Shown: positions 41,727 to 51,565 of the stretch, piece by piece
How positions within the stretch are numbered: the stretch's first letter is position 1
How the letters are laid out: every line of letters begins with the position of its first letter
Source of the DNA: Rhodococcus oxybenzonivorans
GTDB taxonomy: Bacteria > Actinomycetota > Actinomycetes > Mycobacteriales > Mycobacteriaceae
Direction of reading: 5' to 3'
Length of the DNA stretch: 64,000 nt
Assembly: GCF_003130705.1 (NCBI RefSeq)
Contig: NZ_CP021354.1
Span: 1,860,001-1,924,000 of the forward strand
Notes under the pieces: generated by a model
Seen by the model: only the letters and a program-made list of their open reading frames with translations
Told to the model about the DNA's origin: nothing
Database searches by the model: none
Position numbers and translations under genes: made by a program

Positions 41727-43232
41727 TCAGCGATTCAGCACTGGCTCGCCCTCGTGGACGATCACTGCCGGGGGAGCGTCGACCTGATCGATCCTGCGGG
41801 GAATCAGCGCGGCGAGGATCGCTCCCACGGCGGCCGCGACGGCGCCGATCAGGAACGCGACCTGGAATCCTCTGTCGGTGTACAGGATTGCGCCCTGCGT
41901 CACCTCCGGCGGGATCGGGGCGATGTACGAGTTGTTCATCACCGTGAACGCGGCCACCGGCAGTACCGCGGCGACGACGCTCTGTGTCACGCTCACGATG
42001 CTCGCCGTGGTGGCCTGCAGTTGCGGCGGAACGGCCTCGATCAGCAGGTTCGGCACCGCTGCGTAGGCCAGCCCCATGCCCGTGCCGGTCAGGCCGGCGA
42101 AGATCAGAAGCAGCGCTTTGGAGTCGTGCAGCTGGGCGGTGAGCAGGAATCCGGCCGATATGAACAACAGGCCCACAATCATCAACAGGCGAGGTCGGAC
42201 GTTCTTGCCGACCAAGATGCCGACGACGATGCCGCCGACCACCACCATGCCCCCCAACGGAACCTGAAAGATCGCGAATCCTTCGGCGCTGACCCCGAAC
42301 CCGTAACCCAACCCCAGGATCGCGGGAGTCATGGCCATCATCGGGAGCAGGATAGTGAACAGCGCGCTGCAGCCGTACGCGAGCCCGGAGCCCATCGACG
42401 TCAGCAGGATCGGCCGCCTGCGAAGGACGTCGAGGTCGACGAGGGGTTCCCGCACGATCCGGGCGGAGACGAGCCAGGCCGCTAACAGCGCGACGCCGCC
42501 GGCAAGGAAGGCGAGTGTCGACGCGTTCGCCCAACCCCAGATCGGTCCGAAGCTGACCGCGATCAGAATGCCCGCGATGCCGCCGCCGAGGAGGACCGCA
42601 CCGAGGACGTCCATTCTCGACTGCAGACGTACCGGTGATTCGTCCGTGCTGAGCAGGATGAGCACACCGACGACGCCGAGTCCGACGACGAAGAACCAGA
42701 AGATGCTGCGGAAGCCGTGATTGTCGAGGAACCAGCCGGTGAGAAACGGTGCGGGGATGGCGATGAGGCCCATGCCGCTGGTGGCGACACTGACCGACAG
42801 GGCGACGGTTTTCGGCGGGAAGATGTCCCTGATCAGGGAGTAGCTCAGGAAGATGCAGGGAATCAGCACGCCGGACAGCGACCGGCCCACGATCAAGACC
42901 GCGTAGCTGGGTGCGACCGCGGAGACGAACGATCCGAGTGCGGCAATGAACGTGCACGCCAGCAGAATCTTGCGCTTTCCGTACACGTCGGCCGATTTGC
43001 CGAGGAGGGGCCCGGTGACGGCTCCGACCAGCAGGAACGAGGTGAGCAACCACGCGCCCTGCGTAGTGTGGTAGTGCTGGGAAATCGCCGGAACCGCCAT
43101 CGAAATCATGATGTAGCTGACCGCGAGAATTTCCAGGAGCAGCATGATCGAGGCCAGGGAGAAAAGTAGCCGCGGCGACCAGTTCGGTGTCTGTCCGGGC
43201 AAGTCGATGGACGTGGTAGCAGGATCTATCAT
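41727..43232 (-). CDS. MFS drug-efflux-type transporter, 14-helix (DHA2/EmrB-like)
   Basis: A 501-residue protein. ATG 43232 is chosen because GAGAGGA precedes it, and an in-frame start at 43412 would add a hydrophilic non-conserved stretch. About 14 hydrophobic segments are visible. LLTSFLLVGAVTGPLLGKSADVYGKRK is MFS motif A, and GRSLSGVLIPCIFLSYSLIRD is the motif B region. The family exports drugs and other hydrophobic compounds using the proton gradient. The upstream 200 bp contain a CACCCA-N3-TGGGTG dyad (near 43353-43367) that could be an operator. No adjacent regulator gene is present. Confidence 0.88.
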   Translation of the reverse strand: MIDPATTSIDLPGQTPNWSPRLLFSLASIMLLLEILAVSYIMISMAVPAISQHYHTTQGAWLLTSFLLVGAVTGPLLGKSADVYGKRKILLACTFIAALGSFVSAVAPSYAVLIVGRSLSGVLIPCIFLSYSLIRDIFPPKTVALSVSVATSGMGLIAIPAPFLTGWFLDNHGFRSIFWFFVVGLGVVGVLILLSTDESPVRLQSRMDVLGAVLLGGGIAGILIAVSFGPIWGWANASTLAFLAGGVALLAAWLVSARIVREPLVDLDVLRRRPILLTSMGSGLAYGCSALFTILLPMMAMTPAILGLGYGFGVSAEGFAIFQVPLGGMVVVGGIVVGILVGKNVRPRLLMIVGLLFISAGFLLTAQLHDSKALLLIFAGLTGTGMGLAYAAVPNLLIEAVPPQLQATTASIVSVTQSVVAAVLPVAAFTVMNNSYIAPIPPEVTQGAILYTDRGFQVAFLIGAVAAAVGAILAALIPRRIDQVDAPPAVIVHEGEPVLNR

Positions 43233-43436
43233 CGGGGTCCTCTCGGGTGCCCACACGGTCCCTGTTCGGGATTGCGCCGTGCAGTGTGTCGGTGACCGCA
43301 CCCACCCTCCATTGGGCGAGAAGTGCGTGTTCGACATCACACTTGGCCACAGACGCACCCACCATGGGTGTGACCGCTCAGCGGAAGAACTGACCGCGTT
43401 GCGTCCGCTCACCGGAACAGGCGCAGGCGAACGGGT

Positions 43437-44645
43437 CTAGAACCCCCAGCCCATCTGCGCGGAGTATTCGGAACCGAAGGCGAGGTCCAGGGCGTCGAGG
43501 GTTGACGAGTCGACGGCCCACAACCTGTTCGCTGCGGCGAACGCGCGTGCGCGGTGCGCACCGAGGTACAGGCTGCCCAGCACGTCCAGGGCGAGCACGA
43601 CCTGTGGGTCCGTTTCGGTGCGGGTGCACACCGCGCGGCCGTCCCGCACGCGCAACGCGAATCGGCCGCCGGCATCGAGGAAGCCATCGTCGACCTGCAT
43701 CACGACGTCGAGATCGCACCGGTATACCCGAGCCTCGAGCGCGGCGGGAACATCCATGATCCGTACCCACAATTCGTCGTGACGGGAGGTCGTACGGACC
43801 AGCCTGCTGTCGGTCAACAGGTACGGCAGCGGATCGTCGGGAACAACGGAGGCCTCGATCCGCCGGATGAGGTCCAGTCCGAGCAGGGCCCGCCACAGGG
43901 CGATATGGCTGTCGTCGGTGACCGAGCGGAACTCCTGGACGCGCGCGGTCGTCCCGTGCTCTCCGGAGACGCAGCGGTAAAGCACGTACCCGTCGTCGTG
44001 GAGCAGTCCGAACAGACTCGTACCGCCGCCGCGCTCGCTCTCCGGGTCGGCGAAAATTCGGTCCCACACGTTGTCCGGTCGTACCTGGGCGCCGGGTGTA
44101 CGTCGCTGCCACCGGTCGTAAATTTCGGTGATCGACGGACGCGCCTCCACGGGGCGGACCACGCGCACACCACCGGGATCGGGTACATCCGGGTGTAGTG
44201 CTGCGAACCGGCGATCGATTCCGACCGTAGATTCGACAGTGGTCGGACCGTACCCGAACCGGCCGTAGATCCCGCCCTCGCTGGCGGTCAGAATCGACAG
44301 CGGCACGCCCGACCGCCGGATACGCGCGTGTTGTTCTGTGTAGAGCGCGCGAAGGATGCCCCGCCGGCGATGTGTGGGGGCAACGGTCACCGCGGTGATT
44401 CCGGCCGCCGCGACGCCGGCACCACCGGGCACCGTGACCGTCATCGGAATGTCCATGGTGGCGCCCACCACGGCAGCACCGTCCAGTGCGATGACAGGAC
44501 GGTCGGCGCCCACCAGTCCTTTCCAGAAGGCTGTGAGCTCCGGCGTCTGCGGCGTCGCGAAACAGATTTCGTTGAGCAGCACGATCTTCGGCCAATCCTG
44601 CTCCGTCGCCGTCCTGATCGTGATCCCGCCGGTGGTGGTCGTCAT
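43437..44645 (-). CDS. eis: Eis-like GNAT N-acetyltransferase
   Basis: A 402-residue protein starting at ATG 44645, the length of mycobacterial Eis (enhanced intracellular survival). The N-terminal GNAT domain holds the acetyl-CoA loop VTVAPTHRRRGILRAL near residue 85, then SEGGIYGRFGYGP. A second GNAT-like domain and a C-terminal sterol-carrier-like domain follow, ending with a conserved-type aromatic/Gly carboxyl terminus (MGWGF) close to the active site. Eis proteins acetylate several amines of aminoglycosides such as kanamycin, and host proteins in mycobacteria. Native role in rhodococci is unknown. It is a single gene in its own transcription unit. Confidence 0.87.
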   Translation of the reverse strand: MTTTTGGITIRTATEQDWPKIVLLNEICFATPQTPELTAFWKGLVGADRPVIALDGAAVVGATMDIPMTVTVPGGAGVAAAGITAVTVAPTHRRRGILRALYTEQHARIRRSGVPLSILTASEGGIYGRFGYGPTTVESTVGIDRRFAALHPDVPDPGGVRVVRPVEARPSITEIYDRWQRRTPGAQVRPDNVWDRIFADPESERGGGTSLFGLLHDDGYVLYRCVSGEHGTTARVQEFRSVTDDSHIALWRALLGLDLIRRIEASVVPDDPLPYLLTDSRLVRTTSRHDELWVRIMDVPAALEARVYRCDLDVVMQVDDGFLDAGGRFALRVRDGRAVCTRTETDPQVVLALDVLGSLYLGAHRARAFAAANRLWAVDSSTLDALDLAFGSEYSAQMGWGF

Positions 44646-44720
44646 TCCCCGACACTGGCACACCACACTCTGCCCTGCACGCGAATTTCAGCCGACTGTG
44701 AGCGACGACGGCACACCAGC

Positions 44721-46133
44721 TCAGGCCGGGTCGGCGGCGATCCGTCCCGAGTGCACCGCGTCGACCAGGACCGCGTGGTCGGCTTCTGTTCGATCGGCGT
44801 AGCGGACGGCGTACCGCCCGATCGCTTCGTCCAGTTCTTCGTCGCCGGCGAAGTAGCCGGCGAGTAGCCGCGGATCGAGCGAGCGGGTGTGTGCACGTGC
44901 GAGGAGGGCGCCGGCCAGGCGGCCGTAGTCGTCGAGATGGTCCTGCGCGAGACCGGTGGGATCGATGTCGCCTTTGAGGTTCCGGAACTGCCGCACGATG
45001 TAGGGAAGGCCGTCGATTGTGGTCCAGCCCAGGAGAATATCCGACTCCGCCTGCACCAGCCGGGCACCGTGCACGATCCGTTTGCCTTCGTGTTTCGGCG
45101 TGCTGACAGGCAGATACGGCGACAGTGCCGACGGCCGCGCCTGCTTGAGCTGCAGGACGAGTGCCTCGTCCCGGTTGCCCTGCAGCAGGGCGATGTAGCT
45201 GCGCAGTCCCACACTCCCGGTTCCGACGATCCGGAAGGCGACATCGGATACGGCGAACCGGGTGATCAAGTTGCGGCGCGACTCGCGCAGTGATTCGACA
45301 TAAAGTTCGAGTCCTTCGATCACGGCATCGGCAGTGGCCTGTTCGACACGTGTGAGAACCGGCGGGTTCTCCACGAATCGCCGTCGCCGTGTCCCGGTCT
45401 CGTGGTCTTCGAGGTGCTCGGTCCATTTGGCCGCCACCTTCTCGCTGGTGTTGCGGCGGGCCTTCTGCGCGGCCTTGTCGAAGTCGTCGAGCAAGTCGTC
45501 TGCTTTCGCCCGTTCGAGCGCCGACTTGTCGGGGAGAGCGTTCCACGACTGCAGGAATGGCTGTTCGGCGAGCTCGCGGATGGTGCGCCGATACGAGGTG
45601 ACGGCATCCTCGGCGGCCTCGATGCAGCCGCGCTCGGAAACACTGCCCTCGCGTCCGGCGAGGACCAGGCTCGCGGCGAGACGTTTGAGGTCCCACTCCC
45701 ACGGACCCGGGAGCGTCTCGTCGAAGTCGTTGATATCCATCACGATCTGCCCGTCCGGTGTCCCGTACAGGCCGAAATTGGCGGCGTGCGCGTCGCCGCA
45801 CAGTTGCGCCGTCAACCCGGTGACAGGTGAACCGGCGAGGTCGGCTGCCATGAGACCGGCAGCGCCTCGGAAGAACGAGAAAGGGGAGGCGATCATCCTG
45901 CCGATCCGTAGCGGCAGCAGAGAAGTCAGCCTGCCCTCGTTGGTGGCCTCGACGAACTCGAGCACTCCGGGCCGGTCTGTCCCGACGGCGACGTGGTCGT
46001 GCGCGCTGGACGGCACGGATGCCCGCAGTGCGTTGCCGCGCGCAGCGACGTCGTCCGCCTCGACCCTCGTTCGCAGGTCGACCCGCGCTCGGTCGGTCGT
46101 CACGATGGTGACCATATCCCAGGCACTCGGCAT
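44721..46133 (-). CDS. DUF2252 protein (kinase-like fold)
   Basis: A 470-residue protein. ATG 46133 is used; ATG 46115 is an alternative, and the frame stays open to 46364, overlapping the divergent gene. LLPLRIGRMIASPFSFFRGAA, LCGDAHAANFGLYG and VMDINDFDETLPGPWEWDLKRLAASLVLA are the DUF2252 signature. GDAHxxNFG and DxNDFD resemble the catalytic and metal-binding motifs of aminoglycoside-phosphotransferase-like kinases, which suggests phosphotransfer, but no activity is established for this family. It is divergent from the YrhK-like membrane gene with 85 bp or less between starts. Confidence 0.85.
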   Translation of the reverse strand: MPSAWDMVTIVTTDRARVDLRTRVEADDVAARGNALRASVPSSAHDHVAVGTDRPGVLEFVEATNEGRLTSLLPLRIGRMIASPFSFFRGAAGLMAADLAGSPVTGLTAQLCGDAHAANFGLYGTPDGQIVMDINDFDETLPGPWEWDLKRLAASLVLAGREGSVSERGCIEAAEDAVTSYRRTIRELAEQPFLQSWNALPDKSALERAKADDLLDDFDKAAQKARRNTSEKVAAKWTEHLEDHETGTRRRRFVENPPVLTRVEQATADAVIEGLELYVESLRESRRNLITRFAVSDVAFRIVGTGSVGLRSYIALLQGNRDEALVLQLKQARPSALSPYLPVSTPKHEGKRIVHGARLVQAESDILLGWTTIDGLPYIVRQFRNLKGDIDPTGLAQDHLDDYGRLAGALLARAHTRSLDPRLLAGYFAGDEELDEAIGRYAVRYADRTEADHAVLVDAVHSGRIAADPA

Positions 46134-46218
46134 TCGACTAAGGTCCGGTGCATGCGGAGCAAGTGCGGCAACCGTGCCGCAGGGTGAGGCCGGAACCTTC
46201 CGACGTCGGGAACCGGTC

Positions 46219-46851
46219 ATGCGCCGGGAATCGTGGGGTTTCGCGATCGGGTCGGTGTTGTTCGCGCTCGGGGCACTGCAGGTGTACGGGGACGCTGTCG
46301 GCCGGGAGATCGACAATGCGACGTATTTCGTCGGATCGCTGTTCTTCACTGCCGCCGCGTACATCCAGCTCCGACTCAGTGGGCGACCGGTGCCCGGTGC
46401 CGAATCCTTACGCGTCGAGCGCTACGACTGGTGGGCGGCGCTGATCCAGTTCGCCGGCACTCTTCTGTTCAACCTCAGCACTGGGGTGGCACTCGTCCAC
46501 GGCCTGACGGTCGAACAGGACGACGCGTGGCAGTGGCGGCCGGACCTGTTCGGGTCGACCGCCTTCCTCGTTGCCAGTGGCCTGGCGGTAGTGGCCACCA
46601 CTGAAACCGACAAATTGTGGGATCCCCATGCTCGCAACTGGCGGAGCACCTGGCTGAACATGATCGGGTCGGTGGCGTTCGGCGTGTCGGCCGTCGGCTC
46701 CTTCATATTGCCGGGAACGGACATGCCGGCCGATCCGGTGGCTGCAGATCTCGGAACGTTCGTGGGCGCGCTCTGCTTCTTGGTGGCCGCGCTGTTGATG
46801 CGCCCGCCTCACCGCACGTATTCGTCGAACCAGTCGAGTACCCGGTCGTAG
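46219..46851 (+). CDS. YrhK-like integral membrane protein
   Basis: A 210-residue protein starting at ATG 46219; GTG codons upstream (near 46171) are possible starts. Five to six hydrophobic segments appear in two similar halves. GFAIGSVLFALGALQ plus YFVGSLFFTAAAYIQL in the first, and MIGSVAFGVSAVGSF plus LGTFVGALCFLVAALLM in the second, each match the W-x-x-GSxLF ... xxGSxLF pattern of YrhK domains. Function of YrhK is unknown. The 3' end overlaps by 43 bp the 3' end of the convergent dienelactone-hydrolase-like gene. Confidence 0.75.
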   Translation: MRRESWGFAIGSVLFALGALQVYGDAVGREIDNATYFVGSLFFTAAAYIQLRLSGRPVPGAESLRVERYDWWAALIQFAGTLLFNLSTGVALVHGLTVEQDDAWQWRPDLFGSTAFLVASGLAVVATTETDKLWDPHARNWRSTWLNMIGSVAFGVSAVGSFILPGTDMPADPVAADLGTFVGALCFLVAALLMRPPHRTYSSNQSSTRS

Positions 46852-47705
46852 GCATCGCTCGCTGCCGCGGGGTCGTAGCGTTGCCCGGTGTCGTTGAAGA
46901 AGGCGTGGTCGGCACCCGGAACCGTGACGATCTCGTGTGGCAGTGCGGCACGAGCCAATGCGGCGGCTGCGGCGTCCCGGCTCGCGTTCACCCGGGCATC
47001 GTGCTCTGCATAGATGGCCAGCACTGCGGCCCGGGAACCAGAAAAATCTGCGTTCTCCGGCAGGGGTCCGTAGAACGGGACGGCGGCGGCGAGTCGAGGT
47101 TCACCGGAGGCCAGAAGTAGCCACACCATTCCGCCGCCGAAGCAGAACCCGACCGCGGCCGTTTTCTTGTTCGGCACCCGTCGTTCGAGTTCGTCGACGC
47201 CGGCCTTCATGTCGGCCACGAAGCGTTCCGGCGGCACCTTCGCCAGTGTCGCCGTGGCCTGAGCGGGATCCGTGAAGGACGCGGTGCCGCCCTCTTCCGA
47301 CAACAAGTCGACGGCGAGAGCGGAGTACCCTTCCCGTGCGAATCGACCTGCGACCGAACGAATATGGTCGGTGAGCCCTTTGTTCTCGTGGATGACGAGT
47401 ACTGCTCCGCGGGGCGAGTCCGCCGGCGCCCAGGCTCCTTGGAGGGTTCGTCCGTCGGGTCCGGGTAGCGTCACCGATTCAGTGGCGACGGCGCCTGCCG
47501 CACCGGGTGGTGGGGATGCCTCACTGGACGCGGTGCTCGCCGTGGTCGTGCCTGGGTCGTTGGTGCAGGCGGCGAGGAGCGAGGTGGCGGCAGCGACACC
47601 GAGGCCTATCAGGCCCAGTCTTCGCAGGGCTTCCCGTCGGGTGAGGAGGCCGTCGGCATGGTCGACCGCGATCTCCTCGGCTATATAGCGTTGCAGTGGC
47701 GTCAT
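46809..47705 (-). CDS. Dienelactone-hydrolase-family lipoprotein with Tat-like signal
   Basis: A 298-residue protein starting at ATG 47705. Residues about 20-50 contain TRREALRRLGLIG, a twin-arginine-like motif, and then LLAAC, a lipobox, so it is likely exported and lipid-anchored. The catalytic domain has the dienelactone-hydrolase nucleophile loop GFCFGGGMVW with Cys, a following Asp (YAEHDARVN) and the His in GADHAFF. The family opens lactone rings or hydrolyses esters. Export is unusual for classical dienelactone hydrolases but common in actinobacterial homologues. The VOC gene lies 44 bp upstream in the same direction. Confidence 0.87.
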   Translation of the reverse strand: MTPLQRYIAEEIAVDHADGLLTRREALRRLGLIGLGVAAATSLLAACTNDPGTTTASTASSEASPPPGAAGAVATESVTLPGPDGRTLQGAWAPADSPRGAVLVIHENKGLTDHIRSVAGRFAREGYSALAVDLLSEEGGTASFTDPAQATATLAKVPPERFVADMKAGVDELERRVPNKKTAAVGFCFGGGMVWLLLASGEPRLAAAVPFYGPLPENADFSGSRAAVLAIYAEHDARVNASRDAAAAALARAALPHEIVTVPGADHAFFNDTGQRYDPAAASDAYDRVLDWFDEYVR

Positions 47706-47749
47706 GATCGTCCTCGTCCGAACGGCCGTTGCAGAGCATTTTCGCGCGT

Positions 47750-48148
47750 CTACGCCGGTGCGAAGAACTCCAGCGCGATGTTGTCGGGATCGCGGAACGA
47801 GATACCCGATCCGTAGTGGGCGGTCTTGATGCCTCCGTGCTCGATGCCGAGGGCGTCGAGCCGATCCCGCCACACCACCAGATCGGAACACTGGAACGCC
47901 ACGTGGTCGAGCCCCACCTGCCGTTCGTCGAACCTGCTCCCGGAACTGCCGCCGGTGTGCGCGTGTAACCCGAACAGCATCCCGCCGTCCAGAGCGAACA
48001 CGGTGTGATGGAAGGTGCCCGACTCCTCGTCCTCGTCGAGGACCGGTGCCGAATCGAACAACGCGCTGTACCAAGCGGTGCTGGTCGGCAGGTCGGAGAC
48101 CGTGATCGCGATGTGGGCCAAGCCCGGGAAACTGGACATGTGTGGCAT
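47750..48148 (-). CDS. VOC-family (glyoxalase/dioxygenase fold) protein
   Basis: A 132-residue protein starting at ATG 48148 (ATG 48139 also possible), with GGAGAAGGG just upstream. Two beta-alpha-beta-beta-beta units are visible: GLAHIAITVSDLPTSTAWYSALF in the first and GLDHVAFQCSDLVVWRDRLDALG in the second, followed by ISFRDPDNIALEFFAP. His at the start of each unit and Glu near the end are the usual metal ligands of this fold. The substrate cannot be inferred. It is likely co-transcribed with the lipoprotein hydrolase downstream. Confidence 0.85.
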   Translation of the reverse strand: MPHMSSFPGLAHIAITVSDLPTSTAWYSALFDSAPVLDEDEESGTFHHTVFALDGGMLFGLHAHTGGSSGSRFDERQVGLDHVAFQCSDLVVWRDRLDALGIEHGGIKTAHYGSGISFRDPDNIALEFFAPA

Positions 48149-48262
48149 CCCTTCTCCGACGAAAGTTCATGCGCGGATCCATACGACAGTATCGACTTCC
48201 GGCACCCGGCACACCCAGAAACCACTCGAGCCCACGTCGTCTGGGACGGCTAGCCTGGGGCG

Positions 48263-49012
48263 ATGCGCACCGTGGGCGTCGATCTCGCCGCCGAACCGAA
48301 CAGGACGGCGATGGCCGTCGTCGAGTGGTCGGAAGGCGAGGCCCGCGTCGAATCGGTGATCCTGGGCGTACGCAACGACGCCATCACCGCCGCAATCCTC
48401 GACAGCGACCGGGCGGGAATCGATGCACCTTTCGGCTGGCCCGACGCCTTCGTGCAGATGGTGTCCGCACATCATGCCGGCAGGATGGCGGCCACCCAAG
48501 AGCTGTCACACCGCGCCGGCCGGCAACCCCTGACGAAACGTCGGACCGACCTCGTCGTCCAGGCTGCCACCGGCATCGCACCGCTCAGTGTCTCCGCTGA
48601 CCTCATCGCGCACGTGGCACTGCGCTGCGCCGGGATTCTCGCCGAACTCGGCGACCTCGGCGCCGACGTCGACCGCGTCGAAGGCCGGGCCGTGGAGGTG
48701 TATCCCGCCGCTGCCCTGCGGCGGTGGGGACTGCTCTCGCGCGGCTACAAGCGGTCCGCGAATCGGGTGACCCTGGGCGAGTTGGTCGACACCCTTCTCA
48801 CCTCGGCGCCGTGGATGGACCTCGGGGCGCACGAACCACTCTGCCGCACCTCGGACGACGCCCTCGACGCCGTCCTGTCCGCTGTGATCGCGCGTGCGGC
48901 GGCCGTGGGACTCACCGAGATGCCCGACGACGCGGACCGCAGGATCGCCCGCCGCGAGGGCTGGATCCACGTGCCCGTGGGCAGCCTGCAGTCGCTGCGG
49001 CCGACGCCGTGA
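48263..49012 (+). CDS. DUF429 protein (RNase H-like fold)
   Basis: A 249-residue protein starting at ATG 48263. The start TVGVDLAAEPNRTAMAVVEW, then GIDAPFGWPDAF, LTKRRTDL and AVEVYPAAALRRWG, and finally DDALDAVLSAVIARAAA, are the DUF429 blocks. The conserved acidic residues resemble the RNase H-like/predicted nuclease fold. No activity is established. It starts 114 bp from the divergent VOC gene and is followed 60 bp later by terB in the same direction. Confidence 0.82.
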   Translation: MRTVGVDLAAEPNRTAMAVVEWSEGEARVESVILGVRNDAITAAILDSDRAGIDAPFGWPDAFVQMVSAHHAGRMAATQELSHRAGRQPLTKRRTDLVVQAATGIAPLSVSADLIAHVALRCAGILAELGDLGADVDRVEGRAVEVYPAAALRRWGLLSRGYKRSANRVTLGELVDTLLTSAPWMDLGAHEPLCRTSDDALDAVLSAVIARAAAVGLTEMPDDADRRIARREGWIHVPVGSLQSLRPTP

Positions 49013-49072
49013 ACCGAAACCAGGCAAAGTGGACAGTACACGCACAGTGCGTGGCGAGGACAAAGGAGACTC

Positions 49073-49528
49073 ATGGCTTTCTGGGATCAGCTGAAGGCAA
49101 AGGCGTTCGAAATGAACGGCCAGCTCAAGACGAAAACGGCACAGTTCCAGAACAAGGAGTTCGCCAACGCCAGCATGGCCATGTGCGCACTCATCGCCGC
49201 GGCTGACGGCACGATCGACCCGTCGGAACGACAGAAGACCGCGACGCTGATCACCAGCAACGAAGCGCTCAGTGTCTTTCCCTCGGACGAGCTGCGTCAG
49301 AAGTTCGAGTGGTACTGCAGCAAGCTGCAGTCGGACTTCGAGTTCGGCAAGATCGAAGCCACCGCCACCATCGCGAAGCTGAAGTCCAAGCAGGATCAGG
49401 CGCGGGCCGTGATTCAGATCGGCATCGTCATCGGCGGCGCGGACGGCAACTTCGACCAGCACGAGCGAACTGTGGTGCGCGACGCCTGTTTCGCCGTCGG
49501 GATTGCTCCGGCGGAATTCGAACTGTGA
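49073..49528 (+). CDS. terB: TerB-family tellurite-resistance protein
   Basis: A 151-residue protein with AAGGAG before ATG 49073. AMCALIAAADGTIDPSERQK and VIQIGIVIGGADGNFDQHERTVVRDAC are two acidic metal-binding helices of TerB, each with an ADGxxDxxE pattern. TerB is a cytoplasmic or membrane-surface helical protein of the Ter stress system that may chelate divalent metals. No terC, terD or terZ gene is nearby, so it probably acts alone or with distant ter genes. A strong hairpin follows the stop. Confidence 0.88.
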   Translation: MAFWDQLKAKAFEMNGQLKTKTAQFQNKEFANASMAMCALIAAADGTIDPSERQKTATLITSNEALSVFPSDELRQKFEWYCSKLQSDFEFGKIEATATIAKLKSKQDQARAVIQIGIVIGGADGNFDQHERTVVRDACFAVGIAPAEFEL

Positions 49529-49979
49529 CGTAGACGGTGGCGCGCCCCTACGAAGTGGCGCGCCACCGACCGTGACGTCGATCCCATGATCGAACAGTGG
49601 CTGACACGAGAAGTTGGCGTCACCCGGCGCAGCGGAACCTCCACGCCGGGGGCGTGCTCATCCGGGTCGCGGGTGTCAGCGGCACCAATGCCGAAGGACC
49701 TTTGCCGTGAGCTCGGCCCGACTCAGGTGGTGATGGTGATGGCGCGGTCCCCGCTGGTGCTGCACCTCGGAATGGACTTCGCGAATGATTTCGAACATCC
49801 CTCCGCCCTCCATTCTCTGCATCCTGCCCCGGAGCAGGACGCACCGGGGCGTCTGATTCCGTTTTACCCCATCGGTGGGCTTTCAGACGGGTTTCGGGCA
49901 TACCTTTTCCGGCGTCGTTCGGCGGGGCCGCCGTAGGGTCGAGGCAGTGGCACAACCCGATATCGATGGAGGCTGACCG
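49529..49979. other. Gene-free stretch between terB and the aldehyde dehydrogenase gene
   Basis: About 450 bp. The left end holds the terB terminator hairpin. A weak inverted repeat (CGTCTGA ... TCAGACG) spans roughly 49848-49890, in the likely promoter or leader of the aldehyde dehydrogenase gene. A 116-codon open frame at 49586-49936 has no family resemblance, no clear ribosome-binding site and unusual composition, so I do not annotate it as a gene. Confidence 0.5.
49536..49567 (+). terminator. terB terminator hairpin
   Basis: A perfect 11-bp G+C-rich stem (49536-49546 with 49557-49567) and a 10-base loop start 8 bp after the terB stop. There is no U-tract, which is common for actinobacterial terminators. 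Confidence 0.65.
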
Positions 49980-51404
49980 ATGACCGAAGTTCAGGACCGC
50001 AGCAAGATCTACATCGACGGAGCGTGGGTCGATTCGCAGGGGACGGGGCGTATCGACGTCGTCAACCCCGCCACCGAAGAGGTCATCGCTGTGGTCGCGG
50101 ACGGCACCGCAGAGGACGTCGACCGTGCCGCCGAGGCCGCCCGCGCCGCATTCCCCGCGTGGTCGGCCCTCAGCGGCGAAGAGCGCGGCCAGTACCTGCG
50201 CAAAGCGGCCGGTCTCGTGAAGGAGCGAGTCGACGAACTCGCCGCCCTGGTGTCGAGCGACATGGGGATGCCTGTGCGGTTAGCGAAGCCCGTGCAGATC
50301 GGGATGCCATTGGCGAACCTCTCTGCCTTCGCCGAATTGGCGGCCAACTACAACTTCGACGCCCAGGAGGTCGGGAATTCGCTGATCGTGCGGGAGCCGA
50401 TCGGCGTGGTCGGTGCCATCACCCCGTGGAACTTCCCCCTCCATCAGGTGGTCCTGAAGGTCGGTGGCGCCCTCGCCGCGGGTTGCACCGTGGTGCTCAA
50501 GCCGACCGAGGTGGCGCCCCTCATCACCTACGCCCTCACCGACATCTTTCACGAGGTCGGTCTGCCGGCCGGCGTGTTCAACCTCGTCAGCGGGTACGGT
50601 CCCGTGGTCGGGGAGGCCATCGCCGGACACCCCGAGGTAGACATGGTCTCCTTCACCGGCTCCACCCGCGCCGGAAAGCGCGTCGCCGTCGTCGCAGCCG
50701 AGACGGTGAAGAAGGTGGCGCTCGAGCTGGGCGGCAAGTCGGCCAACGTCATCCTCGACGACGCGGACCTCACCAAGGCCGTCACCGACGGGGTGGGCAA
50801 GTGCTATTTGAACTCGGGTCAGACGTGTTCGGCACTCACCCGCATGCTCGTCCCGGCCGACAAGGTGGACGAGGCGGCCGCGATCGCTGCGCAGGTCGCC
50901 CAGAATTATGCCGTCGGTGACCCGACCGCGGCCACGTCGGTCCTCGGGCCGCTGGTCAATTCGAATCAGCTCAAACGGGTCCGAAGCTACATCGAGCAGG
51001 GAATCGCCGAGGGTGCCGAGCCTGTTCTCGACGGACGCGAAACCGGTCAGCAGAAGGGCTATTTCGTCGGCCCCACCATCTTCTCCGGGGTCACCGAAGA
51101 CATGACGATCGCCCGCGAAGAAATCTTCGGACCTGTGCTCTCGATCATCGGGTACCAGGACGAGGAGGACGCGGTCCGGATCGCCAACGCCACCGAGTAC
51201 GGGCTCGCCGGCGGCGTCTGGTCCGGGGACAAGGACCGTGCCGATCGCGTCGCCCGGCGGCTACGGGCCGGCCAGGTCGAGGTGAACGGCGGCGCCTTCA
51301 ACACCAACGCCCCGTTCGGTGGGTACAAGCAGTCGGGTATCGGGCGTGAAGCCGGTGTTCTCGGCTTCGAAGAGTTCCTCGAGGTCAAGTCGATCCAGCG
51401 GTAG
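49980..51404 (+). CDS. NAD(P)-dependent aldehyde dehydrogenase
   Basis: A 474-residue enzyme starting at ATG 49980. TPWNFPLHQ near residue 145 binds the cofactor, ELGGKSANV near residue 242 supplies the general-base Glu, GQTCSA near residue 277 the nucleophilic Cys, and EEIFGPVLS and [15 protein letters not shown] are further family motifs. It oxidises aldehydes to acids. With a flavin amine oxidase 1 kb away, it may oxidise the aldehyde that enzyme releases, e.g. in polyamine or arylalkylamine breakdown; this is an inference. The TAG stop is the first codon of a palindromic repeat. Confidence 0.92.
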   Translation: MTEVQDRSKIYIDGAWVDSQGTGRIDVVNPATEEVIAVVADGTAEDVDRAAEAARAAFPAWSALSGEERGQYLRKAAGLVKERVDELAALVSSDMGMPVRLAKPVQIGMPLANLSAFAELAANYNFDAQEVGNSLIVREPIGVVGAITPWNFPLHQVVLKVGGALAAGCTVVLKPTEVAPLITYALTDIFHEVGLPAGVFNLVSGYGPVVGEAIAGHPEVDMVSFTGSTRAGKRVAVVAAETVKKVALELGGKSANVILDDADLTKAVTDGVGKCYLNSGQTCSALTRMLVPADKVDEAAAIAAQVAQNYAVGDPTAATSVLGPLVNSNQLKRVRSYIEQGIAEGAEPVLDGRETGQQKGYFVGPTIFSGVTEDMTIAREEIFGPVLSIIGYQDEEDAVRIANATEYGLAGGVWSGDKDRADRVARRLRAGQVEVNGGAFNTNAPFGGYKQSGIGREAGVLGFEEFLEVKSIQR

Positions 51405-51469
51405 GCGGCTCCGCCGCCCGTGAGTGGTTAACGAGTCTCTGGACTCGTTAACCACTCACGGGTGCGGAG
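51402..51469. terminator. Type A palindromic repeat after the aldehyde dehydrogenase gene
   Basis: A 21-bp perfect stem (51417-51437 with 51442-51462) and a 4-base loop, extended on both sides by GCTCCGC/GCGGAGC pairing. Its first 29 bases (51402-51430), which begin with the stop codon of the gene, are identical to 62906-62934. It probably acts as a bidirectional terminator and is one member of a dispersed family. Confidence 0.75.
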
Positions 51470-51565
51470 CGCAATTGGCCTCACGCTGAACCGAATCCGT
51501 GATTCCCGACCACCGAGGTTCTAACCTCGAATCGAGGGGTGGACAGCGGCGATGAGGAGAACGAC

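Noticed and set aside
49586..49936. 116-codon open frame between terB and the aldehyde dehydrogenase gene
   Set aside because: No ribosome-binding site, odd composition and no recognisable pattern; better seen as leader DNA.
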